A stretch of 64,000 bases of DNA from Anaerocolumna xylanovorans DSM 12503. Its GTDB lineage: Bacteria; Bacillota; Clostridia; Lachnospirales; Lachnospiraceae. Shown here one piece after another: positions 7,338 through 16,496 of the stretch. Position numbers and translations under genes: made by a program. Every line of letters starts with the position of its first letter. The first letter of the stretch is position 1. Where the stretch lies: assembly GCF_900143645.1 (NCBI RefSeq), contig NZ_FRFD01000012.1, forward strand, positions 136,992 to 200,991, given 5' to 3'. The notes below the pieces were generated by a model. The model did not search any database. It had not been told where the DNA came from and saw only the letters and a list, made by a program, of their open reading frames with translations.

Positions 7338-8630
7338 CTATGCCTGGCTGTTCAGCAAAACCGGTATATACCAGTAGCCGAACTCTCCCGTTCTCTGTGG
7401 TTTTCTCTTTGCACATTTAAAGTTCTCAAAACCAAACATTTTAGCCATAAACTTTTCCCGGTTATGATAGATACCCGGCACTCCAAGGATATAATTCTGC
7501 CCGGTCCTGTCATTTACCCTGGCAAAAATCAAATGACGGTAGCTGTAAAATCCGTGAAGGAGAAAGCTGTTATTTCCCAGTCCCCAAAGCTCCATGGGAA
7601 GCATACCAATGTCCTTCGGCTCAATTCTTGCACACCAGGCTATTTCATTGTCTTCGAAAGGATACATTTTAGGAAAATTATGGTATATCTGCTTTGCCAG
7701 CGGATGATCCTCAAATATGGGCTTGCCGCCTAATTCCAAGGCCCCTTCCGCTTCTTTTGCTTCTTGTTCTATACTTTCTGCATTTTCTATGCTTTCTTCT
7801 TGTTCTATGTTTTCTTTATTTTCTATATTCTCTATACTTTCCTTGCGTTCTGTTTCTTCCTGTATATTCTTTGCGTCTTCTTCCCCATTTTCTGCTTCTT
7901 CCCCGGTTATGCCATCCAAAGCTTCTGTCAAATCTTCCCGGACTGTAACTGGTTCCTTCTCTGTGTGAAGAAGGCTTTCAGAGGCTTCTTCCTCACTTTT
8001 ATCTGAATCAGTATCTTCCTCCAGCAAAATATTGATATTTGGTGTCAGCAGGTCTTTTAAGGACTTGTCACTCTCGCTTTGCTCTTTCTTTACGGCAGGC
8101 ACTTCTTCTTCCTCTTTTGAGGTCTTGGCATATTCAAAAAGCACTTCTGCAAGATTAGCTGCCTTCATTTCTTTTGGTTCTTCTTCCACCGGGCTGCTTA
8201 CCTTCTCCGTTTCTCTTACAGATTTTCTTTCTTCCTTTCTGTCTATGCCTGATACCATGCCCATAGTTATGGGTTTACCATCCCATTCCGTTGCAAAGAA
8301 TTTCCGGTCAGAAAACACAAGAACAATCCCTCCCATATCTTCCATCCCGTAGGATGAATTCATAATATGGGCTGAATCTGTCATTACTCTAAAATCACCT
8401 GTATTATTTTTTACCAGAAGGGTTCCAAGAAGTACTCCCTCTATCCCCGTGTCTTTTCTTCGAAATACATAGGCCTTTAACTGCTTCTCATTCAGACCAA
8501 GGGCGGTTATATGAATGGTATACTTGCACTGCCCGTTTCTCGTCTCAACCCTGGCATAGCCTATGTTATTCCTCTTTTTACCCTCCTCATATAAATACAT
8601 GTATGAAACCAGTCTTTTATAATCAGCCAT
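7338..8630 (-). CDS. Conserved protein with DUF6128-like C-terminus and acidic repeat linker
   Basis: A 430-residue protein in three parts. Residues 1-130 form a beta-rich domain (MADYKRLVSYMYLYEEGKK, then GYARVETRNGQCKYTIHI). Residues 130-310 are a disordered, Glu-rich linker with degenerate repeats of the type ESIENIENKENIEQEES. Residues 315-430 are an aromatic-rich domain (HPLAKQIYHNFPKMYPF, ELWGLGNNSFLLHGFYSYRH) like the DUF6128 domain found in Lachnospiraceae. The start at 8630 follows GGGAG. No enzymatic motif, signal peptide or membrane segment is visible. The function is unknown; the architecture suggests a cytoplasmic protein with two binding domains on a flexible tether. Confidence 0.8.
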   Translation of the reverse strand: MADYKRLVSYMYLYEEGKKRNNIGYARVETRNGQCKYTIHITALGLNEKQLKAYVFRRKDTGIEGVLLGTLLVKNNTGDFRVMTDSAHIMNSSYGMEDMGGIVLVFSDRKFFATEWDGKPITMGMVSGIDRKEERKSVRETEKVSSPVEEEPKEMKAANLAEVLFEYAKTSKEEEEVPAVKKEQSESDKSLKDLLTPNINILLEEDTDSDKSEEEASESLLHTEKEPVTVREDLTEALDGITGEEAENGEEDAKNIQEETERKESIENIENKENIEQEESIENAESIEQEAKEAEGALELGGKPIFEDHPLAKQIYHNFPKMYPFEDNEIAWCARIEPKDIGMLPMELWGLGNNSFLLHGFYSYRHLIFARVNDRTGQNYILGVPGIYHNREKFMAKMFGFENFKCAKRKPQRTGEFGYWYIPVLLNSQA

Positions 8631-8746
8631 AATAGACTCCCTTTTCCTGTGCCAGAGTAACTGCAGGGTTCTGGTACAATCTTAGTACTGTTATTTACAA
8701 CCATTATATTGTACCGGAAGTCTTTTTATGACTTATAAAAGAATCG

Positions 8747-9196
8747 TTATTCTGTAAAAATAGCGGCTACCAGGTCATTTACCAGCTTGCCGTCCGCTTT
8801 TCCCTTTACCCTTGGCATTAATTCCTTCATAATCTTTCCCTTATCCTTTGCGGTAGGGGATGTAATTCCAAGCCCTGAAAGAACCTCCTGTATCACCTGC
8901 TTGATTTCTTCTTCACTTAAGAATGCAGGCGCAAATTCACCTAAAACAGCAAGTCTTAAATTACACTCGTCAATAATGTCCGTTCTGTCGGAAGGAGCAG
9001 CCTCCAAGGTTTCTTTTAACTGCTTCATCTCCTTTAAGACTACTGTATTTTCCTCCTCTTCAGTCAAATCAGCTCTCTTATCGATTGCCACATTTTTTAG
9101 AGCGGTAAGAAGTGCGGACAGAGAATCCTTTCTTCCCTTATCTCCTGCCTTCATAGCCTTTACCATTTCTGCTCTTACCAGTTCAATCTTTGTCAT
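8747..9196 (-). CDS. GatB/YqeY domain protein
   Basis: A 149-residue stand-alone YqeY protein. It starts MTKIELVRAEMVKAMKAGDKGRKDSLSALLTAL-like (a tail resembling the C-terminal domain of GatB) and ends with MPRVKGKADGKLVNDLVAA, the typical family finish. In GatB this domain contacts tRNA; the role of free YqeY is not settled. The start ATG overlaps the stop of the ABC-F gene (ATGA), and the ribosome site GGAGG lies within that gene, so the two are translationally coupled. Confidence 0.9.
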   Translation of the reverse strand: MTKIELVRAEMVKAMKAGDKGRKDSLSALLTALKNVAIDKRADLTEEEENTVVLKEMKQLKETLEAAPSDRTDIIDECNLRLAVLGEFAPAFLSEEEIKQVIQEVLSGLGITSPTAKDKGKIMKELMPRVKGKADGKLVNDLVAAIFTE

Positions 9197-11037
9197 TCTA
9201 TAATTCCTCCTTTAATTGATTCCTTTTGTTCCTGTATCGCACCTGCAAGCTCGCTTAAATACATCCATCTCTCCATCTTTTCCTCTAAGGCCTTCTCATG
9301 CTCTTCTTTTTCCGCCATCAGAGTATTCAGCTTTGTATAGTCAGAAGAAGCTTTTTCTATCTCACCCTCCAGGTCTGCAAGGCGTTCCTCCAAGGCTGCG
9401 ATGTCACCTTCTATGGTGTCATATTCCCTCTGCTCTTTATAGGAGAATTTTAATTTTGCTTCTCTGGGTCTTGCCTTATAGCTTTCCCCTACCTCCGTCT
9501 TCTTATCGGAAGCTTTATTTTCTGCTAAGGTTTTATCCTCCGCTTCTCTTTCCGCTAAAATCTTCTCTTTATAGTCGGTAAAGCCGCCTTCATACTGTCT
9601 GATTACACCGTCCGGTTCAAAAGCTAAGATTCTCTCCGCCATTCTGTCTAAGAAATACCTGTCATGGGATACTGCCAGTACAATACCGTCATAAGTGTCC
9701 AGATAATCCTCCAAAATTGTAAGAGTGGTAATGTCTAAGTCATTGGTAGGCTCGTCTAATATCAAAACATTGGGGGCTTCCATCAGCACCTTAAGCAGGT
9801 AAAGCCTTCTTCTCTCCCCTCCTGAAAGCTTGGAGATAAGGGAATACTGTAAGCTTCCCGCAAATAAAAACCTCTCAAGCATCTGGGAAGCCGTGGCTGT
9901 TCCGTCTGCTGTCTCTATATATTCTGCCACATTCCGGATATAATCAATCACCTTAAGGCTTTGATCCATGTATTCATTTTCCTGTGAAAAGTAGCCAATC
10001 TTAACAGTTTCTCCAGTAATTACAGAGCCTTCGTCGGGCGTCAGAACTCCTGTGATGATTTTAAGCAATGTAGATTTTCCGCTTCCGTTAGGCCCCACGA
10101 TTCCAAGCCTGTCACCCCGCAGCATAATATAGCTGAAGTCTCTAAAAAGTACCTTCTCTCCATAGGCCTTTGAGATTCCGTTGATTTCAATGGTTTTCTT
10201 CCCAAGCCTTGAAGAAAGCGCATTTATCTCAACAGACTTGTCCTCTTCTATCCCCTTTCGGTTCTTAAGCTCCTCAAAGCGCATAATATGAGCCTTTTGC
10301 TTGGTGGAACGGGCTCTTGCTCCCCGCATCATCCACTCTAAATCCATGCGGTATAAGCTCTTTTTCTTTCTTTCGGTGGCGGCTTCCATGTCCTCTCTGG
10401 CTGCCTTGAGCTCTAAGAACTTGGTATAATTGGCAGTATAGGTATAAAGAGCGCCCTTATCAATCTCCACAATCTTATTGGTTACCTTATCAAGGAAGTA
10501 CCTGTCATGGGTTACCATCAAAAAGGCTCCCTGGTATTTCCTTAAATAATCCTCCAGCCATTCTGCCATGGTATCATCCAGGTGGTTGGTAGGCTCATCC
10601 AATACCAGAATATCTGCCGGTGTAAGAAGGGTTCTTACCAATGCCACTCTCTTTTTCTGGCCTCCCGACAAGGCAGCGGTACTTTCCGTAACATCAGGAA
10701 TCGAAAGCTTTAGAAGCATGGCTTTTGCTTCTCCCTCTAAATCCCTGTATTCCTCTTTTGCCTTCTTATCCTTAACCACATTTTCCAATATATTTAAACT
10801 CTCATCAAATTCAGGAATCTGGGGAAGATATTCAATCCTGATATTCTTTCCCTTCACAACGCCTCCTTCATCTGTCTCCTCAAGACCTGCAATTATCTTT
10901 AGAAGGGTTGACTTTCCTGTACCGTTGATGCCGATAACGCCGATTTTATCCCCCTCGTTAATGCCCAAGGATACTTTGTCAAACAGTATTTTATCTGTAA
11001 AGCTTTTGCTCATCTTTTCTATATTCAGCAGATTCAT
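9193..11037 (-). CDS. ABC-F family ATPase (ribosome-associated, Uup/YdiF type)
   Basis: A 614-residue protein with two tandem ABC domains and no membrane segment. Domain 1 has Walker A GINGTGKST (residues 36-44), signature LSGGQKKRVAL and Walker B ILVLDEPTNHLDD. Domain 2 has GPNGSGKST, LSGGERRRLYLLK and LILDEPTNDLDI. The PtIM linker and a C-terminal coiled coil (about 540-614, EEHEKALEEKMERWMYL) fit the Uup/YdiF branch. Such proteins bind the ribosomal E-site and modulate translation or rescue stalled complexes; some protect from antibiotics. Nothing here marks it as a resistance determinant. It is the first gene of a pair with yqeY. Confidence 0.9.
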   Translation of the reverse strand: MNLLNIEKMSKSFTDKILFDKVSLGINEGDKIGVIGINGTGKSTLLKIIAGLEETDEGGVVKGKNIRIEYLPQIPEFDESLNILENVVKDKKAKEEYRDLEGEAKAMLLKLSIPDVTESTAALSGGQKKRVALVRTLLTPADILVLDEPTNHLDDTMAEWLEDYLRKYQGAFLMVTHDRYFLDKVTNKIVEIDKGALYTYTANYTKFLELKAAREDMEAATERKKKSLYRMDLEWMMRGARARSTKQKAHIMRFEELKNRKGIEEDKSVEINALSSRLGKKTIEINGISKAYGEKVLFRDFSYIMLRGDRLGIVGPNGSGKSTLLKIITGVLTPDEGSVITGETVKIGYFSQENEYMDQSLKVIDYIRNVAEYIETADGTATASQMLERFLFAGSLQYSLISKLSGGERRRLYLLKVLMEAPNVLILDEPTNDLDITTLTILEDYLDTYDGIVLAVSHDRYFLDRMAERILAFEPDGVIRQYEGGFTDYKEKILAEREAEDKTLAENKASDKKTEVGESYKARPREAKLKFSYKEQREYDTIEGDIAALEERLADLEGEIEKASSDYTKLNTLMAEKEEHEKALEEKMERWMYLSELAGAIQEQKESIKGGIIE

Positions 11038-11228
11038 TCTTTATTGCTCCTTCTATTCCTGCCTGTGTTTGCTTTATATTTTCTCAAACTCTTTGCTATA
11101 CAAGGATATCATAAACAGGCTCAATTGGAAAGTACTAATTAACACGGCAAATTAAGGACACGATATCCCTGAAAGATTTCTTTTTGAATTACCGCTTGAA
11201 AAAATTTTCGAATTTTTTTATTTTCTAT

Positions 11229-11275
11229 CTACAATATCTTGTGTGGATGTGTTATAATGCTACATGATATAGGTT
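11229..11275 (+). promoter_or_regulatory. Pair of NrdR boxes and extended -10 promoter of nrdDG
   Basis: Box 1 core CAATATCTTG (11232-11241) and box 2 core CATGATATAG (11263-11272) match the NrdR consensus CWATATATWG at 9 and 8 of 10 positions. They are exactly 31 bases apart, the three-turn spacing expected for NrdR. Between them lies TGtTATAAT (11250-11258), an extended -10 box. Binding would cover the promoter, fitting repression of nrd genes when dATP is high. Confidence 0.75.
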
Positions 11276-11300
11276 AGCCCCTAAGTAAATACATAGCAAA

Positions 11301-11356
11301 GAAAATACATTTTTCAAGTAAGCAGACTTGCAATATGCATGGAGGATTAGTGTCAG
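11301..11356 (+). repeat. Degenerate copy of the intergenic structured repeat in the nrdD leader
   Basis: CAAGT-aagcag-ACTTG is followed by TATGCATGGAGGATTAGTGT, matching the end of the repeat elsewhere (TGCATGGGGGTTAGTGTG). The GGAGG of this block is the nrdD ribosome site, ten bases before the start codon. Confidence 0.45.
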
Positions 11357-13477
11357 ATGATAAGAATAGTGAAAAAGGATAATACCAAAGAAGAATTTAA
11401 CGTACAAAAGGTGCTGCAGGCAGTCGACAAGTCCGCACAGCGCGCTCTGATTCAATTTACAGATGAGGAGCACGATTTTATCTGTACGTTTGTGGAAGAA
11501 AAGGTTCTTTCCATGAACAGGGAGGAAATCTATATCCGGGAGATGCACAATATTGTAGAAGGCGCCTTAGAGAAAACCAATCCCCTTGTCGCAAAGAGCT
11601 ACCGCGATTACCGCAATTACAAGCAGGATTTTGTACATATGTTAGATGAGGTATATAAGAAGAGCCAGTCCATCATGTATATCGGTGATAAAGAGAACAG
11701 CAACACCGACAGCGCCCTGGTATCCACCAAAAGAAGCCTTATCTTTAACCAGTTAAATAAAGAGCTTTACCAGAAATTTTTCCTTACCACCGAGGAATTA
11801 CAGGCCGCCAGAGACGGTTATATCTATATCCACGACATGTCTGCCAGAAGAGACACCATGAACTGCTGCCTCTTTGATGTAAAGAGCGTACTAAAAGGCG
11901 GTTTTGAGATGGGAAACCTCTGGTATAATGAGCCTAAGACTTTAAATGTGGCCTTTGATGTAATCGGTGATATTGTACTTAGTGCCGCCAGCCAGCAGTA
12001 CGGCGGCTTTACCGTTCCCAGCGTGGATTTGCTGTTAGAGCCTTATGCAGAGAAATCCTATAAGCTCTTATATGATAAATACCTCTCTCTTGGAATTTCT
12101 TCCGAAAAAGCGGAAGAAGAAGCTCTTAAAGATGTAAAGATAGACTTTGAGCAGGGTTTTCAGGGCTGGGAATACAAATTTAATACCGTTGCTTCCAGCC
12201 GCGGGGATTATCCCTTCATCACCGTTACTGCCGGAACCGGAAAGGGCCGTTTTGCCAAGATGGCTTCCATTGCGCTCCTTGATGTCCGAAGAAAAGGACA
12301 GGGTAAGAAGGAATGCAAGAAGCCGGTACTCTTTCCCAAGATTGTATTTCTTTATGATAAAAACCTTCACGGAGAGGGCTGCGAGCTGGAAGAAGTATTT
12401 GAAGCCGGAATCCGCTGCTCCAGTAAGACCATGTATCCCGATTGGTTAAGCCTTACCGGAGAAGGTTATGTCCCCAGCATCTACAAGAAATACGGGCAAA
12501 TTATAAGCCCTATGGGCTGCAGGGCTTTCCTTTCCCCCTGGTATAAGGAGGGAGGTATGTATCCGGCAAATGAAGAGGATACCCCTATCTTTACCGGACG
12601 CTTTAATATTGGCGCCGTAAGCCTTCACCTTCCTATGATCCTTGCAAAAGCCAGACAGGAAGGAAAGGATTTTTATGAGGTGTTAGACTATTACCTTAAC
12701 CTAATCCGTAAGCTTCACCTTCGCACCTATGATTATTTAAGCGAGCTTCGTGCTTCTACCAATCCCCTTGCCTATTGCGAAGGAGGCTTCTACGGCGGGC
12801 ATTTAGGAATTCATGATAAGATTAAGCCATTACTGGAATCTGCAACTGCCTCCTTTGGTATTACTGCCCTGAACGAATTGCAGCAGCTTTACAATAAAAA
12901 GTCCCTGGCAGAGGACGGTGCCTTTGCCATTGAAGCATTAGCTCATATCAATGAAAAGATTAATAAATTCAAAGAAGAAGACCACCGCCTGTACGCCATC
13001 TACGGCACACCTGCAGAGAGCCTGTGCGGACTTCAGGTGCAGCAGTTCCGTAAGAAATACGGGATTATTGAGAATGTGTCCGACAGGGAGTATGTAAGCA
13101 ACAGCTTCCACTGCCACGTAACAGAAGAAATTACACCGACAAAGAAGCAGGATTTGGAATACCGCTTCTGGAACCTGTCAAACGGCGGAAAAATTCAGTA
13201 TGTAAAGTATCCTATTGATTACAATATCAACGCTATAAAGGCTTTGCTAAGACGGGCCATGGAGATGGGCTTTTATGAAGGTGTCAATCTTTCCTTAGCT
13301 TACTGTGATGACTGCGGGCATCAGGAGCTTGAAATGGATATTTGCCCGAAATGCGGCAGCTCCAACCTTACAAAAATTGACCGTATGAACGGATACCTTT
13401 CCTATTCAAGAGTAAAGGGAGATACCCGTCTGAATGCGGCAAAAATGGCAGAAATCAAGGAAAGGAAAAGTATGTAA
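11357..13477 (+). CDS. nrdD: Anaerobic (class III) ribonucleoside-triphosphate reductase
   Basis: A 706-residue glycyl-radical enzyme that reduces NTPs to dNTPs without oxygen. Residues 1-95 are an ATP-cone allosteric domain (MIRIVKKDNTKEEFNVQKV). The catalytic part has the active-site region NCCLFDV. The C-terminus has a four-Cys zinc site (CDDCG ... CPKCG) and the glycyl-radical loop MNGYLSYSR with Gly679, 27 residues from the end. The start at 11357 follows GGAGGA by ten bases. The stop codon shares a base with the start of nrdG (TAATG). Expression should be controlled by NrdR through the two boxes upstream. The presence of this enzyme supports a strictly or facultatively anaerobic host. 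Confidence 0.96.
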   Translation: MIRIVKKDNTKEEFNVQKVLQAVDKSAQRALIQFTDEEHDFICTFVEEKVLSMNREEIYIREMHNIVEGALEKTNPLVAKSYRDYRNYKQDFVHMLDEVYKKSQSIMYIGDKENSNTDSALVSTKRSLIFNQLNKELYQKFFLTTEELQAARDGYIYIHDMSARRDTMNCCLFDVKSVLKGGFEMGNLWYNEPKTLNVAFDVIGDIVLSAASQQYGGFTVPSVDLLLEPYAEKSYKLLYDKYLSLGISSEKAEEEALKDVKIDFEQGFQGWEYKFNTVASSRGDYPFITVTAGTGKGRFAKMASIALLDVRRKGQGKKECKKPVLFPKIVFLYDKNLHGEGCELEEVFEAGIRCSSKTMYPDWLSLTGEGYVPSIYKKYGQIISPMGCRAFLSPWYKEGGMYPANEEDTPIFTGRFNIGAVSLHLPMILAKARQEGKDFYEVLDYYLNLIRKLHLRTYDYLSELRASTNPLAYCEGGFYGGHLGIHDKIKPLLESATASFGITALNELQQLYNKKSLAEDGAFAIEALAHINEKINKFKEEDHRLYAIYGTPAESLCGLQVQQFRKKYGIIENVSDREYVSNSFHCHVTEEITPTKKQDLEYRFWNLSNGGKIQYVKYPIDYNINAIKALLRRAMEMGFYEGVNLSLAYCDDCGHQELEMDICPKCGSSNLTKIDRMNGYLSYSRVKGDTRLNAAKMAEIKERKSM

Positions 13478-13968
13478 TGCGCTATCACAATATAACCAAA
13501 GACGATATGCTTAACGGTACCGGCCTTCGGGTGGTATTATGGGTAGCCGGCTGTAATCATGGCTGCAAGGGCTGCCACAACCCTGTAACCTGGAATATAA
13601 ACGGAGGTTTGCCCTTTGATGAGGCTGCCAAAGAAGAAATCTTTGAAGAGCTGAGAAAGCCTTACATAGAAGGCATCACCTTTTCCGGCGGAGACCCTTT
13701 GCATCCTGTAAACCGAAAGGATGTAGAGGACTTGATAACTGAAATAAGAATTAAATTCCCGGATAAGAATATCTGGCTGTATACGGGCTTTTCCTGGGAG
13801 GAAGTAAAATACCTCCCCCTTGTTGAGAAGCTGGATGTTCTTGTGGACGGAAGATTTATAGAGGCTCTTAAGGACACGAAGCTTTACTGGAGGGGCAGCA
13901 GCAACCAGAAAGTTATTAATGTAAAGGAATCACTGATAAGGAACGCAATCGTTTCTATCATTCAGTAA
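13477..13968 (+). CDS. nrdG: Anaerobic ribonucleoside-triphosphate reductase activating protein
   Basis: A 163-residue radical SAM activase that generates the glycyl radical on NrdD. It opens MRYHNITKDDMLNGTGLR, has the 4Fe-4S motif CNHGCKGC and the SAM-binding segment FSGGDPL, and ends near WRGSSNQKVINV, as is typical. It overlaps the nrdD stop by one base, so the pair is translationally coupled and made in ratio. No clear terminator follows; an imperfect hairpin near 13995-14039 lacks a T run. Confidence 0.95.
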   Translation: MRYHNITKDDMLNGTGLRVVLWVAGCNHGCKGCHNPVTWNINGGLPFDEAAKEEIFEELRKPYIEGITFSGGDPLHPVNRKDVEDLITEIRIKFPDKNIWLYTGFSWEEVKYLPLVEKLDVLVDGRFIEALKDTKLYWRGSSNQKVINVKESLIRNAIVSIIQ

Positions 13969-14070
13969 GATAGCAGCAAAAATCATTTACAGGCTCCCCT
14001 TTATTTGTTATTATTTGGATATACAGCAATAAAGGGGGAAACTGTAGAAAAAGCTCTCTGTTCCAATACT

Positions 14071-14472
14071 CTACAGTAATAAAATAACAAACAAAATAGC
14101 TGCAGCCACAATAAGCTGTATTCTGGTCCCCCAGACCATTTTCCGAATTGCAGTCTTGGGATTATCATATTTTGATATGTAGTAGCAGCCTTCTTTTCTG
14201 GTGTATAATATCACACCGCCCATTCTATAATACTGTCCCACCCTACCTTTCCTATACTCAATTAAATTAACTGCCAGCATCCCGTGGTATTGATGATCTT
14301 CCGTTTCCACATAAAACATGGGAACCGGTTCATATTCGGAATCAGCCGTAGGCATTGCTTTCTGCAAAATCTTCAGCTGATACGGTCCCCGGTATTCTAA
14401 ATGTTTCTTTCTGCAGGTACGAACCAGTTTCATCATTACATACTTCCAGTTATAATGAATAATCTTTTTCAC
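14071..14472 (-). CDS. Tail-anchored hypothetical protein
   Basis: Up to 133 residues, with a soluble part followed by one C-terminal hydrophobic helix (about residues 112-133, TRIQLIVAAAILFVILLL). The soluble part contains beta-like segments (VPMFYVETEDHQYHGMLAVN, YYRMGGVILYTRKEGCYYI). The family was not recognised. The start is uncertain. The frame opens with GTG at 14472, but the strong AAGGAGG overlaps that GTG. ATT codons follow at ideal distance, and the first ATGs are at 14436 and 14433 behind a weak GGAAG. A tail-anchored membrane protein of unknown role is the most that can be said. Confidence 0.6.
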   Translation of the reverse strand: MKKIIHYNWKYVMMKLVRTCRKKHLEYRGPYQLKILQKAMPTADSEYEPVPMFYVETEDHQYHGMLAVNLIEYRKGRVGQYYRMGGVILYTRKEGCYYISKYDNPKTAIRKMVWGTRIQLIVAAAILFVILLL

Positions 14473-14572
14473 CTCCTTTTTCCTGTTATCAAGCTGAATT
14501 TATGTTGTTTCCTTTTATCTGTAAAATTGTCGTTTTTCGAAACCAGCCTTCATTGTTCGGATGCACAGTGGG

Positions 14573-16249
14573 TCAAAGCCACTTATGCGAATGACTCCAG
14601 GAACCGCTTTTTATGTAATCATCCAATCTTTTATTTGCCCGTTCGATAATGTTGTCTGCATATCCCATCATTTTTAGAAGTTTAATTGCATTTCTGGTGG
14701 TTGATATTCCTTTATGAAGCTGATAATCAAAGGTAATTTCATCCTCTGTAACTTTTTCTCTGAAATGATAATTGGAATATAGTCCTTCCAATATAGAAGC
14801 CAGCTCAATATCATGTGTCGCAGCTATGCATATTGCATTATCACTGCCAAGCTCGGTTAATATTTCCGAAGATGCTGCAATCCTCTCCAGGGTATTGGTA
14901 CCGCGGAGCACTTCATCAATACAGCATAATACAGGCCTTTGCCTGTCCCCCCTTTCCAGGATGCGCTTTATTGATTTAATTTCAACTATAAAATAACTTT
15001 CCTGATTCACAAGGTTATCCGTTAATGCCATGGATGTAAACACTTGAAAGTAGTTTGCGTGATAATATCTGGCGGTTGAAATAAATATCGTCTGAGATAA
15101 TATGGCATTTATTGCTACCGTCTTTAAAAATGTGGACTTGCCGGAAGCATTGGAACCGGTCAGGATAATGCTCTTATCTTCTCTGATGGAATTCGTTACC
15201 GGCTGTTCAATCAGTGGATGATACAACCCCTCTGCCTCCAGTATCTTCTTATCCTCCTTACAGAAATCCGGGCTTGAAAAATACGGCAGCTGTCTTTTAT
15301 AAGAAGCCACACAAATCATGGAATCCAGAAAGCCAATTATTTCATACAGCTGTTCTACCTTATCAAAATGGGCAGTTATGGTTCTTGACAGGCTATGCAG
15401 GATGATAATATCCGCATGGGTCAGAATACGGATATAGTCTAATATCAGGTCAGCCGCATCCGTGACAATTCCTGTACCATGATTTGTTAAAAAAATCGAT
15501 TTTATTTGTATCCATTTAAAATATTTTCTGATATCTTTTAGTTTGGCAGCGTAGCTTTCCATCTCCTCATCCCTTTGCATTTCTAAATGACCGGCGGCCT
15601 TTAGCATCTTTGCAAAGCACTTTAAGTACCACTGATGAAAATCCGGGATTCTTTTCATTGTTTTATAGTAAGATATCCTGGACAGAATAATACAGCCTGT
15701 TAAAGCCAAACCTCCGGCCCATAAATTGTAAAACAGCAAAAGGCATGATAAAACAAAGCTAAAGAGCACCAGTAAATGAGGATAGATGGAGCCTATCCTT
15801 ATTTCTCTGCATTTATCTAAGGTTTCATAGACGGAATGGTTATAGCTTCTTCCGATCTTCCATAAAATCATTTGCAGCCGTATTCTTAGCTCATCCTTTT
15901 CATCGATGGCTTTTGTGATTCTATCTCTTTCTTTTAATACTTCTTCTCTGTTTTCTGTCTTATGAAGCAAAGCATATAAATACTCTGTTCCTATATTGGT
16001 AATGGAGGTATTCATCTCATTAAATATCCGGTTCATATCCAGATCATTCCATGTGATATCGTCCACATCCGTACAGGATTTTTTGCAATTATAATAGTAC
16101 CTTATGCTGTCTATTTCAGCTTCACAGTGAAGATTTCCTTTTTCTTTTCCAAAATCTTTTATCACAACATCTTTTAGTAACCTATTTTTTCTTATATCTA
16201 AAGCCGTTAAGATTACAAGTGTCGCTAAAACCAATCCGATTAATTGCAT
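14573..16249 (-). CDS. Membrane-anchored MutS-like ATPase
   Basis: A 558-residue protein with a hydrophobic N-terminus (residues 1-17), a second membrane stretch (about 156-192) and a C-terminal MutS domain V ATPase. Walker A is GSNASGKS (365-372), followed by FLKT; Walker B is CCIDEVLRG (D445, E446); the N3-like segment AATHDIELASIL follows. The mismatch-recognition and connector domains of MutS are absent. Family members are annotated as MutS-related DNA mismatch repair ATPases, but membrane anchoring argues against canonical repair and the biological role is unknown. The start at 16249 follows GGAGG by six bases. It stands alone between the nrdG region and pfp. Confidence 0.85.
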   Translation of the reverse strand: MQLIGLVLATLVILTALDIRKNRLLKDVVIKDFGKEKGNLHCEAEIDSIRYYYNCKKSCTDVDDITWNDLDMNRIFNEMNTSITNIGTEYLYALLHKTENREEVLKERDRITKAIDEKDELRIRLQMILWKIGRSYNHSVYETLDKCREIRIGSIYPHLLVLFSFVLSCLLLFYNLWAGGLALTGCIILSRISYYKTMKRIPDFHQWYLKCFAKMLKAAGHLEMQRDEEMESYAAKLKDIRKYFKWIQIKSIFLTNHGTGIVTDAADLILDYIRILTHADIIILHSLSRTITAHFDKVEQLYEIIGFLDSMICVASYKRQLPYFSSPDFCKEDKKILEAEGLYHPLIEQPVTNSIREDKSIILTGSNASGKSTFLKTVAINAILSQTIFISTARYYHANYFQVFTSMALTDNLVNQESYFIVEIKSIKRILERGDRQRPVLCCIDEVLRGTNTLERIAASSEILTELGSDNAICIAATHDIELASILEGLYSNYHFREKVTEDEITFDYQLHKGISTTRNAIKLLKMMGYADNIIERANKRLDDYIKSGSWSHSHKWL

Positions 16250-16414
16250 CTGCTGCCTCCAGTCATGATTTTTTGCCAGGTCTTCACAAGTAAATATTTT
16301 ACTGAATAATATAATAAATTCTGAAAAATAGCAATATTCGATTCCTCTGCCAAATACTTTTTCTCTTATTCCAACATAATAAATGTATAATTAATACTAT
16401 TTTAGGTGTTTAAT

Positions 16415-16466
16415 AAAAAAGAAGGCATCCTGCATTCAGTTTCGTTTCTGAATACAACATGCCTTC
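16415..16466 (-). terminator. Rho-independent terminator of the pfp transcript
   Basis: Minus strand: GAAGGCAT...CATTCAG pairs with CTGAAT...ATGCCTTC, followed by a run of T. It lies about 30 bases after the pfp stop codon. Confidence 0.85.
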
Positions 16467-16496
16467 TCTCCTTTAATACAACTATATGGGTTTCCT

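Noticed and set aside
7694..8006. Hydrophobic plus-strand ORFs rich in Phe, Tyr and Leu
   Set aside because: They are the opposite-strand reading of the Glu-rich repeat linker of the DUF6128-like gene.
13994..14039. Inverted repeat TCCCCTTTATT/AATAAAGGGG after nrdG
   Set aside because: Considered as a terminator, but no T run follows on either strand; left unassigned.
14890..14905. GGTACCGCGG resembling a T-box core
   Set aside because: It lies inside the MutS-like coding region and no leader structure surrounds it.
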